Source of the DNA: CAYLPJ01 sp964385465
GTDB taxonomy: Bacteria; Planctomycetota; Phycisphaerae; SM23-33
Length of the DNA: 64,000 bases
Assembly (NCBI GenBank): GCA_964385465.1
Contig: CAYLPJ010000025.1
Coordinates: 14,470-78,469, forward strand
Direction of reading: 5' to 3'
The notes under the pieces were generated by a model. It was not told where the DNA came from. It saw nothing but the letters and a program-made list of their open reading frames with translations, and made no database searches. Both the position numbers and the translations under genes were made by a program. Below, in pieces: positions 36,546 through 46,329 of this stretch (positions within the stretch are counted from its first letter, which is position 1; each line of letters starts with the position of its first letter).

Positions 36546-37943
36546 CTACGCACGGCCGTATCCCCTGGCGTAATCCGCCCGGCAGCGTGCCTCCGTGCTG
36601 TCGGGGTCCTCGCCGAGCTCTTCGATCAGGGCCCGGTGCATCGTGCGGAGGCGCGTCCGGTGCTCGGGCAGGGCGGCGAGGTTCGTGAACTCGCCGGGAT
36701 CATCCTCCATGTCGTACAGTTCGCGTTCGGCGGGGTGGGTCTCGTCGGCCGGCGTGTGGTAGACGTACTTGTACCGTCCGGCGCGGAGCATGGCGAAGCC
36801 GGAGGAGATGTTGTGGGCGTAGTATTCACTCACGGCCAGGTCGCGCCAGGGGGCGTCGGGGTCGTCCAGCCAGTCAAGCATGCTTTCGCCATCCCAGTCT
36901 TCGGGAGTCTCGGTCCCGGCGATGGCGGCGATGGTCTGCACCAGGTCGACGAACGAGCACGCCTGCGCCCGCCGCTGCCCTCCCGCCCACCGTTGAGGCC
37001 ACCGCACGATCAGCGGCACGCCGGCCGAGTGCTCGTACATGGTGTTCTTCCACCACAGTCCGTGGTCGCCCTTGTTCTCGCCGTGGTCGCTGGTGTAGAT
37101 GACGACGGTGTTGTCAGCGACCTCGGACTCGTTGAGGCTGTCCATGAGCATGCCGACCTGATCGTCCAGCCAGTCCGTCAGGCCCCAGTAGAGTTCCCGG
37201 CCCCGTCTGACCACCGCATCCTCGGTCTCGGTGAGTCCGAAGCCGTAACGCAGGTGCTGGTAGTTCCGGGGCAGGCCGTTGAGGAAGCCCTCGGGGACCG
37301 CCGGCATGGGGACGCGATCCCGGTATCGCTGATAGTACGCGTCGGGGACGATCAGTGGGAAGTGCGGGGCGAGGTAACCGGCGAAGAGGAAGAACGGCTC
37401 TTCGCGGCGGCGGGTCCTGAGGAACTCCCCGCAGCGGCGCGTGACTTCGCGGTCGTTTGCCAAGATGAAAGAGTCGTCGCCCACCCGGAACTGCGACGAC
37501 CGCCACTGCCAGGAGTCGAACCTTGCCCGAGTGTCGTCGGCCTCGCGGCGCTCGCCGCGGCCGGTCTTGTGGCACATGTTCCGCTTGCTCGGGTACAAGT
37601 CCGCGAACCCGTACCGCCGCGTGGCGTCGTAATGCTGCTTGCCGCCCAGCAGGCTTTCGTAGCCGGCCGCATTGAGGATGCGCGGCAGCGAGGGGTAGTC
37701 ATCCGACGGGAGCCAGCAGTCGTTGCTCCAGGCACCGCAGCGGCTGATGTATTTCCCGGCGGTGAAACTGAGGCGTGCGGGCACGCACAGGGGGGAGGTG
37801 GTGTACGCCGTATCGAACGTCACGCCCTCTGTGGCGAGACGGTCCAAGTTGGGCGTCCGGACGACCGGGTCGCCATAGCATCCCAGTACCCCCTTGTCGT
37901 GCTCATCGGACATGATGACCAGGATGTTGGGGCGATCAGGCAT
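36546..37943 (-). CDS. Sulfatase (type I, Cys-type active site)
   Basis: This is 465 residues, ATG at 37943 behind GAGGAG. PNILVIMSDEHDKG gives the N-terminal metal site; CVPAR at 53-57 is the C-x-P-x-R signature, with Cys53 the formylglycine precursor; TSDHGENKGDHGLWWK and YEHSAGVPLIVRWP are further conserved blocks, closest in style to choline-sulfatase-like and carbohydrate sulfatases. There is no signal peptide, so as annotated it is cytoplasmic. It starts three bases after the stop of the DUF4838 gene and is the last gene of the GH172-DUF4838-sulfatase operon, which suggests desulfation of the same oligosaccharide. Confidence 0.92.
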   Translation of the reverse strand: MPDRPNILVIMSDEHDKGVLGCYGDPVVRTPNLDRLATEGVTFDTAYTTSPLCVPARLSFTAGKYISRCGAWSNDCWLPSDDYPSLPRILNAAGYESLLGGKQHYDATRRYGFADLYPSKRNMCHKTGRGERREADDTRARFDSWQWRSSQFRVGDDSFILANDREVTRRCGEFLRTRRREEPFFLFAGYLAPHFPLIVPDAYYQRYRDRVPMPAVPEGFLNGLPRNYQHLRYGFGLTETEDAVVRRGRELYWGLTDWLDDQVGMLMDSLNESEVADNTVVIYTSDHGENKGDHGLWWKNTMYEHSAGVPLIVRWPQRWAGGQRRAQACSFVDLVQTIAAIAGTETPEDWDGESMLDWLDDPDAPWRDLAVSEYYAHNISSGFAMLRAGRYKYVYHTPADETHPAERELYDMEDDPGEFTNLAALPEHRTRLRTMHRALIEELGEDPDSTEARCRADYARGYGRA

Positions 37944-37946
37944 CGC

Positions 37947-40361
37947 TCACTCCTCAGTGCGCCGGTACAGGAAGGGACGGCGGAACATGCCCCCCATGTG
38001 GTGTTTGCAGTCCACCACCAGTGCCAGTTCGTTCCGGCCGGGCTTCAGGACGCCGGCCAGGTCCACGTCCCACTCGAAACGGTAATCGTTGCGCCACCAG
38101 ACAGCCTTCTGGTCACGGGAGGCCACTTCCCTGCCGTTCACGAACAGCCGGCACGCGTTGAACAGGCCGGGGAATCGCAGGTGCACGTCTCCTCGGAGCT
38201 TGTCGGCAGCCAGCTCAACGGCCGTGCGGTACCAGCCATATCCCGTGTAGCTTTGGCGGTCGGGGTGCCGCACCCCCTGGGCTTGCATGTAGAGGTCGGT
38301 GCGCAGCATCTCCCACCGGTCGGTGGGGTAGGTCCTGCGGTCGTCCAGCGTGTACTTCCTCCCCTCGGTCTGCCAGTAGCTCAGGTCCACGGGCGCCGTG
38401 GCATACTCCTCCTCGATCCCCCTGCGGCCCGGATCGCGGCGGAAGGCCCATTCCAGGGCAAGCCGGGTCACGAGCGTGCCTTTCGACCCGTCCGTGAAGG
38501 CGGCCAGTTCGCGGTACTGCTTTACCTCTCCGGGCCACCACGCGTATCCGCGTTGCTCCACCTTGTAGTTGCGGTACGTGGTGAAGATGCCGTTCATGTC
38601 CGTAAGCTTGTCGCGGACGGCCAGGGCCTTCTCGCCGATCTCCGCCGCCCTGGCGTAGTCACACTCCCTGCATGCCGCACGGACCATCCCCAGGTAGCCC
38701 GCGGCGATCTCGTAGCTCATCCGTGTGAACGCCATCCGTTCGAGAACGCGCCCGGCCCGCCGGTCCGACAACGCCGCCGGGCGCAGCGACGCGATCTTGC
38801 GCTCGGCTGCCTCCAGCTTCTGCTTCATCAGGGCCAGCAGCTCCGGCGTGTAGATGGCCGGGGCGACGAAGTACTCGTGCTCGGTGCAGATCGTCGCCTC
38901 CCAGGCCTCGAAGATCGCCGTCCAGTAGTCGCGCATCGGCCCCGCCGCCGGACCGTAGAACCGCTTGTAGAAGTCCTCCAGCAACGCGTTCGGGTCCTCG
39001 TCCGGGTTCCACAAGAGCCGGCCGCGCATGTACAGGTTCGTGAACGTGGTCGCGACGGCGTTCCGGCTTTCGGTGTTGACGCCGAGGATGCCGGCCTTGC
39101 GATAGTGCCTGACATCCGGAGCGAAGGCCTGGTGGGACGGGCTGGGGATATCCCGCCAGACGAGCATGCCCTGGTCGTAGTCGTAGATGGTCAGGCGCCC
39201 GTCCATGACCTCCGCCCACTTGTACAGGAACCGCTTGTACTCCTGCCGGGGCGGCGACTGCGGGTCGTCCATGCCGTGGATCGGGTCGATGTCGATCGGT
39301 GCCAGTTCGCAAAAGAGGCTTCGCTCGGCCTTCATCGGGCGCACGGGCGGGATGGTCATGTTCGCGTAGGCCAGGAACCCGATCTTCGCATCGCTGCCGG
39401 GGTACTTCGTCCGGAGGATCCGTGCGACGTTGTTGTAGAGCTCCAGGAACGCGTCCGTCACCGACCAGCGCAGGAAGTATTTGTCCCACTGGAGCTTCAT
39501 CAACTTCCTGTCCTTGGGGTAGTCGGAGGAGTAGGCCCCGTCCTCCATGCCCAGGGAGAAGCTCTCGCCGGAGGCGTACTTCTTCTCGACCTGCCGGGCC
39601 ACGTGCTCGGCCGTGTTGGGGTCGGTCAGCGCCACGTGGAATACGGATTTCCCCAGCCCCTTGACGTACCTGCCGATGGCGTGTCCGGTGGGCACGGCCA
39701 GACTGCGGTCGGTCATCATGTTCCGTCGCTGGAACGCACGCGCACCGGAGCGGTCGCCCTTCCAGGAGATCCAGTACGTTCGGATCTCGAAGGGCGAGCC
39801 GTAGGCGTGGTCCAGCCTGCCCACGGCGAGGGTCTTCTCGACGGGGATACATTCGCCGAAGGCGGTGGGCATGAACCAGCGGCACCCCCAGCGGCGCAGG
39901 AGCTCGGCGACGGCGTAGTAGTGGCTCGCGTCGTTGCTGCCGGCGAGGTAGACGCGATTCGCCGCGCGGCGCAGCACGATGGCGTCCGCGCGGAGGATCG
40001 GCTTCTTCTTTGCCGCTCGCCGGAGGGCTTGTGCCAGCGTCGGCTCGATCCGCAGCGCCGCCCCGCCGACGATCAGCAGCGGCCTCGCCGACGCCAGCGC
40101 CGCGCCGACCGTCTCCGGCGTGTTCGCCAGTTCCGGCTCGACGCCGGACATCTTCTTCACGTACGTGCGCAGATCGGCAACGGCGAGCCGCTCCTGCGGC
40201 CCCGGCTCGCCCGAGGCCACCACGATGGCGCCCGTCTTGCCGTCTCGGACCACGAACAGGGGATCCCCGCCGGCCTTCCCGGCCGTAGCGGCCGACGCAA
40301 CGCCTGCGGTTTGCGCGGCCGCCGCCGCTGCCAACAGTCCAAGAACGACTGGCCTTGTCAT
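37947..40361 (-). CDS. Secreted DUF4838 family protein (glycosidase-like), second copy
   Basis: This is 804 residues, ATG at 40361 behind GGAGG, with an Ala-rich signal peptide cut near ASA (residue 24). Residues about 30-180 are the alpha/beta N-terminal domain (LAVADLRTYVKKMSGVEPEL; LLRRWGCRWFMPTAFGECIP). DUF4838 follows with SLGMEDGAYSSDYPKD, IGFLAYANMTIPPVRP and YDYDQGMLVWRDIPSPSH. The last 170 residues form a galactose-binding-like beta-sandwich (ELAADKLRGDVHLRFPGLF; WDVDLAGVLKPGRNELALVV). It is likely a glycosidase with an attached carbohydrate-binding module, substrate unknown. It lies 70 bases after the GH172 gene and three bases before the sulfatase. Confidence 0.82.
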   Translation of the reverse strand: MTRPVVLGLLAAAAAAQTAGVASAATAGKAGGDPLFVVRDGKTGAIVVASGEPGPQERLAVADLRTYVKKMSGVEPELANTPETVGAALASARPLLIVGGAALRIEPTLAQALRRAAKKKPILRADAIVLRRAANRVYLAGSNDASHYYAVAELLRRWGCRWFMPTAFGECIPVEKTLAVGRLDHAYGSPFEIRTYWISWKGDRSGARAFQRRNMMTDRSLAVPTGHAIGRYVKGLGKSVFHVALTDPNTAEHVARQVEKKYASGESFSLGMEDGAYSSDYPKDRKLMKLQWDKYFLRWSVTDAFLELYNNVARILRTKYPGSDAKIGFLAYANMTIPPVRPMKAERSLFCELAPIDIDPIHGMDDPQSPPRQEYKRFLYKWAEVMDGRLTIYDYDQGMLVWRDIPSPSHQAFAPDVRHYRKAGILGVNTESRNAVATTFTNLYMRGRLLWNPDEDPNALLEDFYKRFYGPAAGPMRDYWTAIFEAWEATICTEHEYFVAPAIYTPELLALMKQKLEAAERKIASLRPAALSDRRAGRVLERMAFTRMSYEIAAGYLGMVRAACRECDYARAAEIGEKALAVRDKLTDMNGIFTTYRNYKVEQRGYAWWPGEVKQYRELAAFTDGSKGTLVTRLALEWAFRRDPGRRGIEEEYATAPVDLSYWQTEGRKYTLDDRRTYPTDRWEMLRTDLYMQAQGVRHPDRQSYTGYGWYRTAVELAADKLRGDVHLRFPGLFNACRLFVNGREVASRDQKAVWWRNDYRFEWDVDLAGVLKPGRNELALVVDCKHHMGGMFRRPFLYRRTEE

Positions 40362-40431
40362 GCTGCCTCCGATCCAGCCTTGACCGCCGACGTGGATTCA
40401 GGGATTCCCCGAGGCGCGCGGGCGCGGGGGA

Positions 40432-42462
40432 TCACTCCGCCGGCTTGAGAAGCAGGTAGTCCAGGCCGAACATGTATGCCTTGAGAGCCTTGGGGTTCGC
40501 GCCGGTGATCTCGACACCCAGCTTGTGGTCTCCCTTGTCCAGCTCGTGCGTACCCAGTGAGATCGGCGGGGTGTTGGTCACGTCAGGGCTGTAGAGGTCG
40601 ATCCGATCGCCGGTGTTCTCGCCATCGAGCGAGAGTTGGACGATGCCGTAGTCCCGTGCCTTGGTGAGGACGACCTGCACATCGTACTTGCCTGCCTGCC
40701 GGACGGGCATCGCGAGCGTGAGCGTGTCGTCCGGTTTGGCGTTGACCCACCAAAGCTGCGACAGCCCGCTCCACTTGCCGTCCTTGAAGCTCTCCATGCC
40801 CTGGGGTCTCGGGCGGCCCGCAGAACAGTTCAGCACTCTCATCTTCTCGCCCTCGATCGCGCCCTTGACGGTGTAGACCTTCGGGGCGATGGCGTAGCCC
40901 CACCGCTGATCCACGGGCACGGGGCCGTAGGGGTCGTCCCCGCCCGGCGCCTGGTACCACCAGGCCGTCGCGGCGTAGAGCGTGGGCTTGCTGTTGGGGT
41001 AGTACTTCTCGATGGCGGCCTCGAAGGACGTCTGGAACGGCACGCTGTCGGCGATGTGCCACCGGTTGACCGACACGTGACCGCGGTTGCCCGAGGCCAG
41101 TGTCTGATTGTGGAACGCGCGGTGGAAGATCTTCGCGGTGCACCAGGCGTAGCCGAAGTAGTCCTCGCTACCCGTGCCGAAGGTGCTGGGGAACTTCTCG
41201 CCGTCGACGAAGAACTTCTCGTCGCCCTCGCCCCACCAGCCGCCGCGGGGATTCCAGACGTGGAGCATCACGCCGACGAAACGCCCGCGCCCGGTCGTCT
41301 TGAGCATGGTCCAGTCGATAGCACGGCGCTGCGGCTCTGCCGGCAGCAGCGCGTCGCGGTGCCACTTGACGTGGAAGCGCCCGAGCGTGTCGGCGGGCCG
41401 GCTCAGCGGGGCGTGCGTGACCTCCAAGCGGAGCGCGCGGGCCTGGTTCCCGTCGTTGACGATCTCCGCCTTGCACTCCTTGGCGAACGGCATGTACCAG
41501 TAGCTGTAGGCGCCCTCGTCGCGAGTGATGCCCACGGGGAAGGACTTGTAGGAGTTCACCCCGGGAGCCGTGCCGAAGAAATCCCCCAGGGGCACCCAGA
41601 CCGAGGGCTCGGCCTCGCCGTCCCAACGGATCCGAAGGACCAGTTCGCGAAGGGCGGCCATCTCTTCGTCGCGGTCGCGGAACTCCATGTTCCCGCGAAT
41701 GCCCGTGACGGCCCGGGGGCCCTCCAGCTCCATCACCGTCGCCGCCTGCCCGGGGGCGACCGTCACCGTACGTCGCTCGGTCCTCTGGCCGTCGCGCTGC
41801 TCCGCCGGGTCGGTCCCGAACCCCGTTCGGAAACAGGCATCCACCTTCGCAAGGGCGGCCGACTCCGCCTCGGAAAGCGGCAGGCGGAACGTCGGCAGTT
41901 GCGTGCCGGGCGGGTACTTCGTCCAGGTGATGTGGTAGTACCGGCCCCAGCCCTTCTCGGCCACGATCTTGCACGACTTGCGGAAAGGGATCGGAACGTA
42001 GCAGTTCTGGCCCTTTGCGGCCATGTAGCAGAGCGACTCGTAGACGAACGGTTCCGTTGTGCGATCGAAGAACTTGACGAACGGCAGGTCGACGGCGGGC
42101 TTCTCGTCCCCGTCGAGATAGATCTTAACGTGCCCGTTGGCCGTCCTGGCCGACCAGATCCGCCAGATCACGCCGGGGCCTTCCATCTCCGCGAAGACCT
42201 CGCCGCCACCTTCCCTGCGGATGATGCCCGTGCCGTCGCCGTTGGCCGACCAGTTGACGTACTTCCCGGCCTCGGCGTCATACCGGCTCCGCCGGTCCCA
42301 GCTCGACCACTGCTGGCACTTCTCCCCGGGCGCCGGCAGCACCGCCAGCCGCTCCAGGTCCGTCAGCCGTCGGATCAGGTCCACGTAGGTGAGCTTCTCT
42401 CCTGCCCGACAGATAGGCGCCGCTGCCAGGCATGCCGCCAGGACAAGGAGTTTCCTGAGCAT
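40432..42462 (-). CDS. Secreted DUF2961 / glycoside hydrolase family 172 protein
   Basis: This is 676 residues from ATG at 42462, behind GGAG, starting a signal peptide (MLRKLLVLAACLAAAPICRA). A reading frame continues far upstream but is only the antisense of two plus-strand genes. Two jelly-roll halves show SSWDRRSRYD, GPGVIWRIWSA and, in the catalytic region, GWWGEGDEKFFVDGEKFPS and GTGSEDYFGYAWC. The Glu of GEGDEKF and the Glu of GTGSEDYF are 21 residues apart, as expected for the GH172 catalytic pair. GH172 enzymes act on alpha-D-arabinofuranosides and fructofuranosides. The C-terminal 120 residues are a CBM-like beta-sandwich (RQAGKYDVQVVLTKARDYG). It is first in an operon with DUF4838 and sulfatase genes. 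Confidence 0.88.
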   Translation of the reverse strand: MLRKLLVLAACLAAAPICRAGEKLTYVDLIRRLTDLERLAVLPAPGEKCQQWSSWDRRSRYDAEAGKYVNWSANGDGTGIIRREGGGEVFAEMEGPGVIWRIWSARTANGHVKIYLDGDEKPAVDLPFVKFFDRTTEPFVYESLCYMAAKGQNCYVPIPFRKSCKIVAEKGWGRYYHITWTKYPPGTQLPTFRLPLSEAESAALAKVDACFRTGFGTDPAEQRDGQRTERRTVTVAPGQAATVMELEGPRAVTGIRGNMEFRDRDEEMAALRELVLRIRWDGEAEPSVWVPLGDFFGTAPGVNSYKSFPVGITRDEGAYSYWYMPFAKECKAEIVNDGNQARALRLEVTHAPLSRPADTLGRFHVKWHRDALLPAEPQRRAIDWTMLKTTGRGRFVGVMLHVWNPRGGWWGEGDEKFFVDGEKFPSTFGTGSEDYFGYAWCTAKIFHRAFHNQTLASGNRGHVSVNRWHIADSVPFQTSFEAAIEKYYPNSKPTLYAATAWWYQAPGGDDPYGPVPVDQRWGYAIAPKVYTVKGAIEGEKMRVLNCSAGRPRPQGMESFKDGKWSGLSQLWWVNAKPDDTLTLAMPVRQAGKYDVQVVLTKARDYGIVQLSLDGENTGDRIDLYSPDVTNTPPISLGTHELDKGDHKLGVEITGANPKALKAYMFGLDYLLLKPAE

Positions 42463-42594
42463 GATCGTTCTCCGTCTTGGTTGTTCCCCGTCGGAGATGT
42501 TACTTCTTGCACCCATCGGGGCAAACAGGCAATCTGACAGGGAACCTGGTCGGGGCCCGGCCCCCCGCTTCCGCAAGCGAGCATGGAGACCACC

Positions 42595-43809
42595 ATGAAG
42601 GCGACGACGACAGGGCTCGTGCTTCTGGCTGCCGTCCTGGCCGGCTGCGCCCCCAAGCTGGATGGAACGTTCGGCCGCGACGTGGCATTCCTCAACAGGC
42701 ACACCGATCTCGTGGTGCTGTCGGATGCATCCGGCGGCGCGAAGGTCGCCGTCGTGCCCGCCTGGCAGGGCCGCGTGATGACCAGCACCCTCGACGGCGA
42801 CGCGGGCCCGAGCCTGGGGTGGATCAACCACGAGTTGATCGCCTCGGGCGAGACGGTCCCGCACATGAACCCCTTCGGCGGCGAGGACCGTTTCTGGCTG
42901 GGGCCCGAGGGCGGCCAGTTCTCCATCTTCTTCAGCAAGGGCGAGGAGTTCACCTTCGACGCCTGGCAGACCCCGGCCGTCATCGACACCGAGCCGTACG
43001 AGCTGGTGGCCGAATCGGCGCGCGAGGCGACGTTCCGCAAAGCTTCGAGCCTGGTGAACTACTCCGGGACTCGCTTCGACTTCCGGATCGACCGGACCAT
43101 CCGCCTTCTCGACCGCAGCGGGGCCGCCGCGAAGCTGGGCATGGACCTGCCCGACGCCGTCCGGGCCGTCGTGTACGAGTCGGACAACCGGTTGACCAAT
43201 ACGGGCGGGCGGCCTTGGGGAAGGGCCACCGGCCTGTTGTCGATCTGGATCCTGGGCATGTACAACCCCTCCCCGCGCACGACGGTGGTGATCCCCTTCG
43301 TGCGAGGCCCCGAGGCGGAACTCGGGCCGAAGGTCAAGGACGACTACTTCGGGAAGGTCCCCGCGGACCGGCTGATCGTCGCCGACGACGTCTTGTTCTT
43401 CCGCTGCGACGGCAGGCACCGCAGCAAGATCGGCCTCTCGCCCAGACGGGCCAAACCCATCGCCGGCAGCTACGACGCGGACAATCGGATTCTGACGCTG
43501 GTGCAGTACACCCGCCCGGACGGGCCGGCGGACTACGTCAACTCGGCGTGGGAAATCCAGGAAGCCCCCTACGCCGGCGACGTCGTCAACAGCTACAATG
43601 ACGGCCCGCCCGCGCCCGGCAAGGAGCCCATGGGCCCGTTCTACGAGATCGAGTCCTCCTCCCCCGCCGCGGCATTGCAGCCGGGAGAGTCGATCCGCCA
43701 CGTCCACCGCACGTTCCACTTTCGCGGCAGCGACGAGGCCCTCGACGCCATCGCCCGCAAAACCCTCGGCGTCGGTCTGGACAGGATTGTCAGCGCGTTT
43801 GCCGACTAG
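42595..43809 (+). CDS. DUF6786-like lipoprotein
   Basis: This is 404 residues from ATG at 42595 (GGAG six bases ahead; an in-frame ATG at 42583 is less well placed). LLAAVLAGC is a clean lipobox with the lipid-acceptor Cys near residue 18. The body is beta-rich with VAVVPAWQGRVMTSTLDG, FGGEDRFWLGPEGGQFSIFF and AWQTPAVIDTEPYEL, a pattern I recall as DUF6786; it is reminiscent of aldose-epimerase-like supersandwiches, but no catalytic residues can be named. It is divergent from the GH172 operon (132-base gap) and is followed after 33 bases by the second PDZ/HEAT gene, so the two are probably co-transcribed. Confidence 0.75.
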   Translation: MKATTTGLVLLAAVLAGCAPKLDGTFGRDVAFLNRHTDLVVLSDASGGAKVAVVPAWQGRVMTSTLDGDAGPSLGWINHELIASGETVPHMNPFGGEDRFWLGPEGGQFSIFFSKGEEFTFDAWQTPAVIDTEPYELVAESAREATFRKASSLVNYSGTRFDFRIDRTIRLLDRSGAAAKLGMDLPDAVRAVVYESDNRLTNTGGRPWGRATGLLSIWILGMYNPSPRTTVVIPFVRGPEAELGPKVKDDYFGKVPADRLIVADDVLFFRCDGRHRSKIGLSPRRAKPIAGSYDADNRILTLVQYTRPDGPADYVNSAWEIQEAPYAGDVVNSYNDGPPAPGKEPMGPFYEIESSSPAAALQPGESIRHVHRTFHFRGSDEALDAIARKTLGVGLDRIVSAFAD

Positions 43810-43842
43810 CGCCGGGCGATTCCACAAGATAAGGAGAAGGCT

Positions 43843-46329
43843 GTGAGGCGGACCTCCATGTTGGTGCTGCTGCTCGCGGTCCCGATCGTCACCCGGGCCG
43901 ATATGCTGCCGGCGGGAAAGGACTGCAAGGAGTTCCAGGTCGGCGTGACGGGGATCCTCGCCGAGAGCAAGGACGGGGTCCTGTCGGTTACGAAGACGCA
44001 GCCGGCGACACCCGCGGCAGGCAAGCTGGAGCCAGGGGACGTGCTGATCGCAGTCGACGGGACCTCGCTGCAGATCCAAGACCCGAGGCACCCGCTCGGG
44101 TTCGCGATCAACAAGGCCCAGGGCCGCGACGGCCGAATGACATTCGCGATCCGGCGAGACGGCGAGAAGATGTCGATCACCATTCAACTGGATGCGGTCG
44201 GCAGCTACAGCCCCACGTTCCCCGTCGACTGCGATAAGTCGCGGCGGATTGTCGACGAGACCGCCGCGTTCATCCTCGCCCACGGCGGGCCCGGCGGCGG
44301 GATCACGGGCAACCTGGAAGGCCTCTTCCTCCTCTCCACCGGAGAGGAGAAGTACCTGCCCGCCGTCCGGGCCTACGCGGCGGCCCTGGCCGGGAAGGAC
44401 TGCGGCTGGAGCGTGTGGCATATCGGTTACAGCGGGCTGTTCCTGGGCGAATACTACCTCGCCACGGGCGACAAGCGCATCCTGCCGGCCCTGAAGCAAC
44501 GCTGCGAGCGACTTGCCGCGGGTCAGTACTTCGGCGGGTGGGGACATGGTGCCAACCACTGCGGGCCCGGATACGTCACGGGCGGGCTGCTGCACGCCGC
44601 CGGCGACCAGGCGCTGGCGACGTTGATCCTGGCCCGCGAATGCGGCGTGAAGGTCAGCAACACCGCGTACAACAACGCGCTGAAGCTCTTCTTCCGCTAC
44701 GCCGGGCGCGGCGGCGTTCCGTACGGCGACCATCACCCCGAGCTGTGGTGGTCTTCGAACGGCAAGAACGGGGGCCTTGCCGCCGCATTGGCGCTGCTGC
44801 CGGCAAAGAAGTTCCAGGCAGCCGCGCAAATCCTGGCACTCAGCGACACGGACACCTACCACAACTTCGAGGGCGGCCACGGATCGACCTTCGGCAACCT
44901 CACGTGGCGGAACATCATCGACGTGCTGGTGCCCCCGCAGCACAAGGACTCGTGGCGGCGCCACAAGGACAGGCTGATCTGGTACTACGAACTCAGCCGC
45001 ATGCCCGGAGGCGGGTTCCGCACTCCGTACTACCCCGGCTACGGGCCAATCGGTCGGGCGCCCACACACCAGACCGGCCTGATCGCGATGGCCTTCACCG
45101 CCTGCCGGAAGAACCTGCGCATCTGCGGCAAGCCGCGGACGAAGTACAGCGTTCCGCACGAGCCCACGCTTGTCGAGCGCAGCCTGCCCTGGACCGACTC
45201 GCTGCGAACCGACTGGGTGGAGGGTGTCGTCTGCGATCTCGAGCCGCACGAGATCGCCGCGGCCTTCAGCACGCTCTACGGACCCGATGGCAAGAAGCTG
45301 CCGCGGCGCTGCAAGTGCAGCATCAACGACGACCGGAAGAAGAGGTACCCCGTCGCGTGGTACGCCAGGCTGATGCGCCATTACTCCCCCACAGTCCGTG
45401 ACTGGGCGGCCCACGGGCTGGGCTTCCAGGGCCGAAAGGCGATTCCCGAGATCCTCAGGGCCCTGCGGAGCGAGGACGGGCGGCTTCGCGTCGCCGGCCT
45501 CGACGCCATCAGCGGGACCACCGGCTGGAGCCCGGGCAAGACGAAGATGAACATCACGCCCGAGATGATCGAGAAACATTTCCTGCCGCATATTGTCCGG
45601 CCGCTGAAGGACCCCGTCGCGGACATGTGGGAGAAGCGCCACGCCTTGATGGCGATGAGCTGTGCGGACGCGGCCACCATTGCCAGGCACCTCGATCTGA
45701 TCACGCCGTACCTGGCGGACGATGAGTGGTGGTTGCGCGTGGCGGCCTTCGTGGCCATGCACCCGCTGATCCCGGAGACCGAGACGTTCCGGGAGGCCTT
45801 GCCGGCGATGCTGGCGAGCTACGACGCCGACCGGAACCTGCCGTCGCGGCGTTGGGGAGCGACGGACCTTTTCAAGAAGACCATCGCCAGGAACCCGCGG
45901 CTGCGGGACGAGATCGTGGCCGGCATGGCGAAGTCGGTCAACACCATGACGGTCCGGGAGGGCTTCAAGCAGCCGGTCGACCTGAACAACATCTTCGAGA
46001 CGATGCGGTACGTGAACATGAAAAACCGCCCCGAACACGTGATCCCGATCCTGCCGGCGATCGAGCGAATCTACCCGGATCTCGCGCCCCTGCCGGCAAG
46101 TTGGACGGTCCTCGGCGCGAGATGGGGCAACATCGGCCTGGCCAAGGCGGCCGAGCGCCTCGGCAAGGACGCCGGGCCGATTATCGCCTCGATGAAGCGA
46201 ATCCAGCCGAACCTCGCCTCCCGGTCCAAGACCGCCAAGCACGGCAAGACCCTCCAGAAGGCCCAGGAGGCCCTGGAAGCGGCCATCAAGGCATACGAGG
46301 AGAAGTACGGCGAGGTGAACGTCGAGTAG
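43843..46329 (+). CDS. Exported PDZ / alpha-toroid-like / HEAT protein (DUF6288-like), second copy
   Basis: This is 828 residues, GTG start at 43843 behind AAGGAG, with a short signal peptide ending near TRA. It has the same order as the 33959-36379 protein: PDZ domain (about 45-115, VTKTQPATPAAGKLEPGDVL), then helical hairpins (GNLEGLFLLSTGEEKYLP, WHIGYSGLFLGEYYLATGD, GGWGHGANHCGPGYVTGG, FEGGHGSTFGNLTWRNI), then HEAT-like repeats (SPTVRDWAAHGLGFQGRK). Motifs such as G-V-P-Y-G-D-H and N-G-K-N-G are shared by both copies and may mark a functional cleft. Function unknown. It follows the DUF6786-like lipoprotein and converges with the second methyltransferase-PQQ gene. Confidence 0.75.
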   Translation: MRRTSMLVLLLAVPIVTRADMLPAGKDCKEFQVGVTGILAESKDGVLSVTKTQPATPAAGKLEPGDVLIAVDGTSLQIQDPRHPLGFAINKAQGRDGRMTFAIRRDGEKMSITIQLDAVGSYSPTFPVDCDKSRRIVDETAAFILAHGGPGGGITGNLEGLFLLSTGEEKYLPAVRAYAAALAGKDCGWSVWHIGYSGLFLGEYYLATGDKRILPALKQRCERLAAGQYFGGWGHGANHCGPGYVTGGLLHAAGDQALATLILARECGVKVSNTAYNNALKLFFRYAGRGGVPYGDHHPELWWSSNGKNGGLAAALALLPAKKFQAAAQILALSDTDTYHNFEGGHGSTFGNLTWRNIIDVLVPPQHKDSWRRHKDRLIWYYELSRMPGGGFRTPYYPGYGPIGRAPTHQTGLIAMAFTACRKNLRICGKPRTKYSVPHEPTLVERSLPWTDSLRTDWVEGVVCDLEPHEIAAAFSTLYGPDGKKLPRRCKCSINDDRKKRYPVAWYARLMRHYSPTVRDWAAHGLGFQGRKAIPEILRALRSEDGRLRVAGLDAISGTTGWSPGKTKMNITPEMIEKHFLPHIVRPLKDPVADMWEKRHALMAMSCADAATIARHLDLITPYLADDEWWLRVAAFVAMHPLIPETETFREALPAMLASYDADRNLPSRRWGATDLFKKTIARNPRLRDEIVAGMAKSVNTMTVREGFKQPVDLNNIFETMRYVNMKNRPEHVIPILPAIERIYPDLAPLPASWTVLGARWGNIGLAKAAERLGKDAGPIIASMKRIQPNLASRSKTAKHGKTLQKAQEALEAAIKAYEEKYGEVNVE

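Noticed and set aside
36636..40448. A 1270-codon plus-strand frame
   Set aside because: It lies opposite the sulfatase and DUF4838 genes, both with conserved motifs; the plus-strand translation has none.
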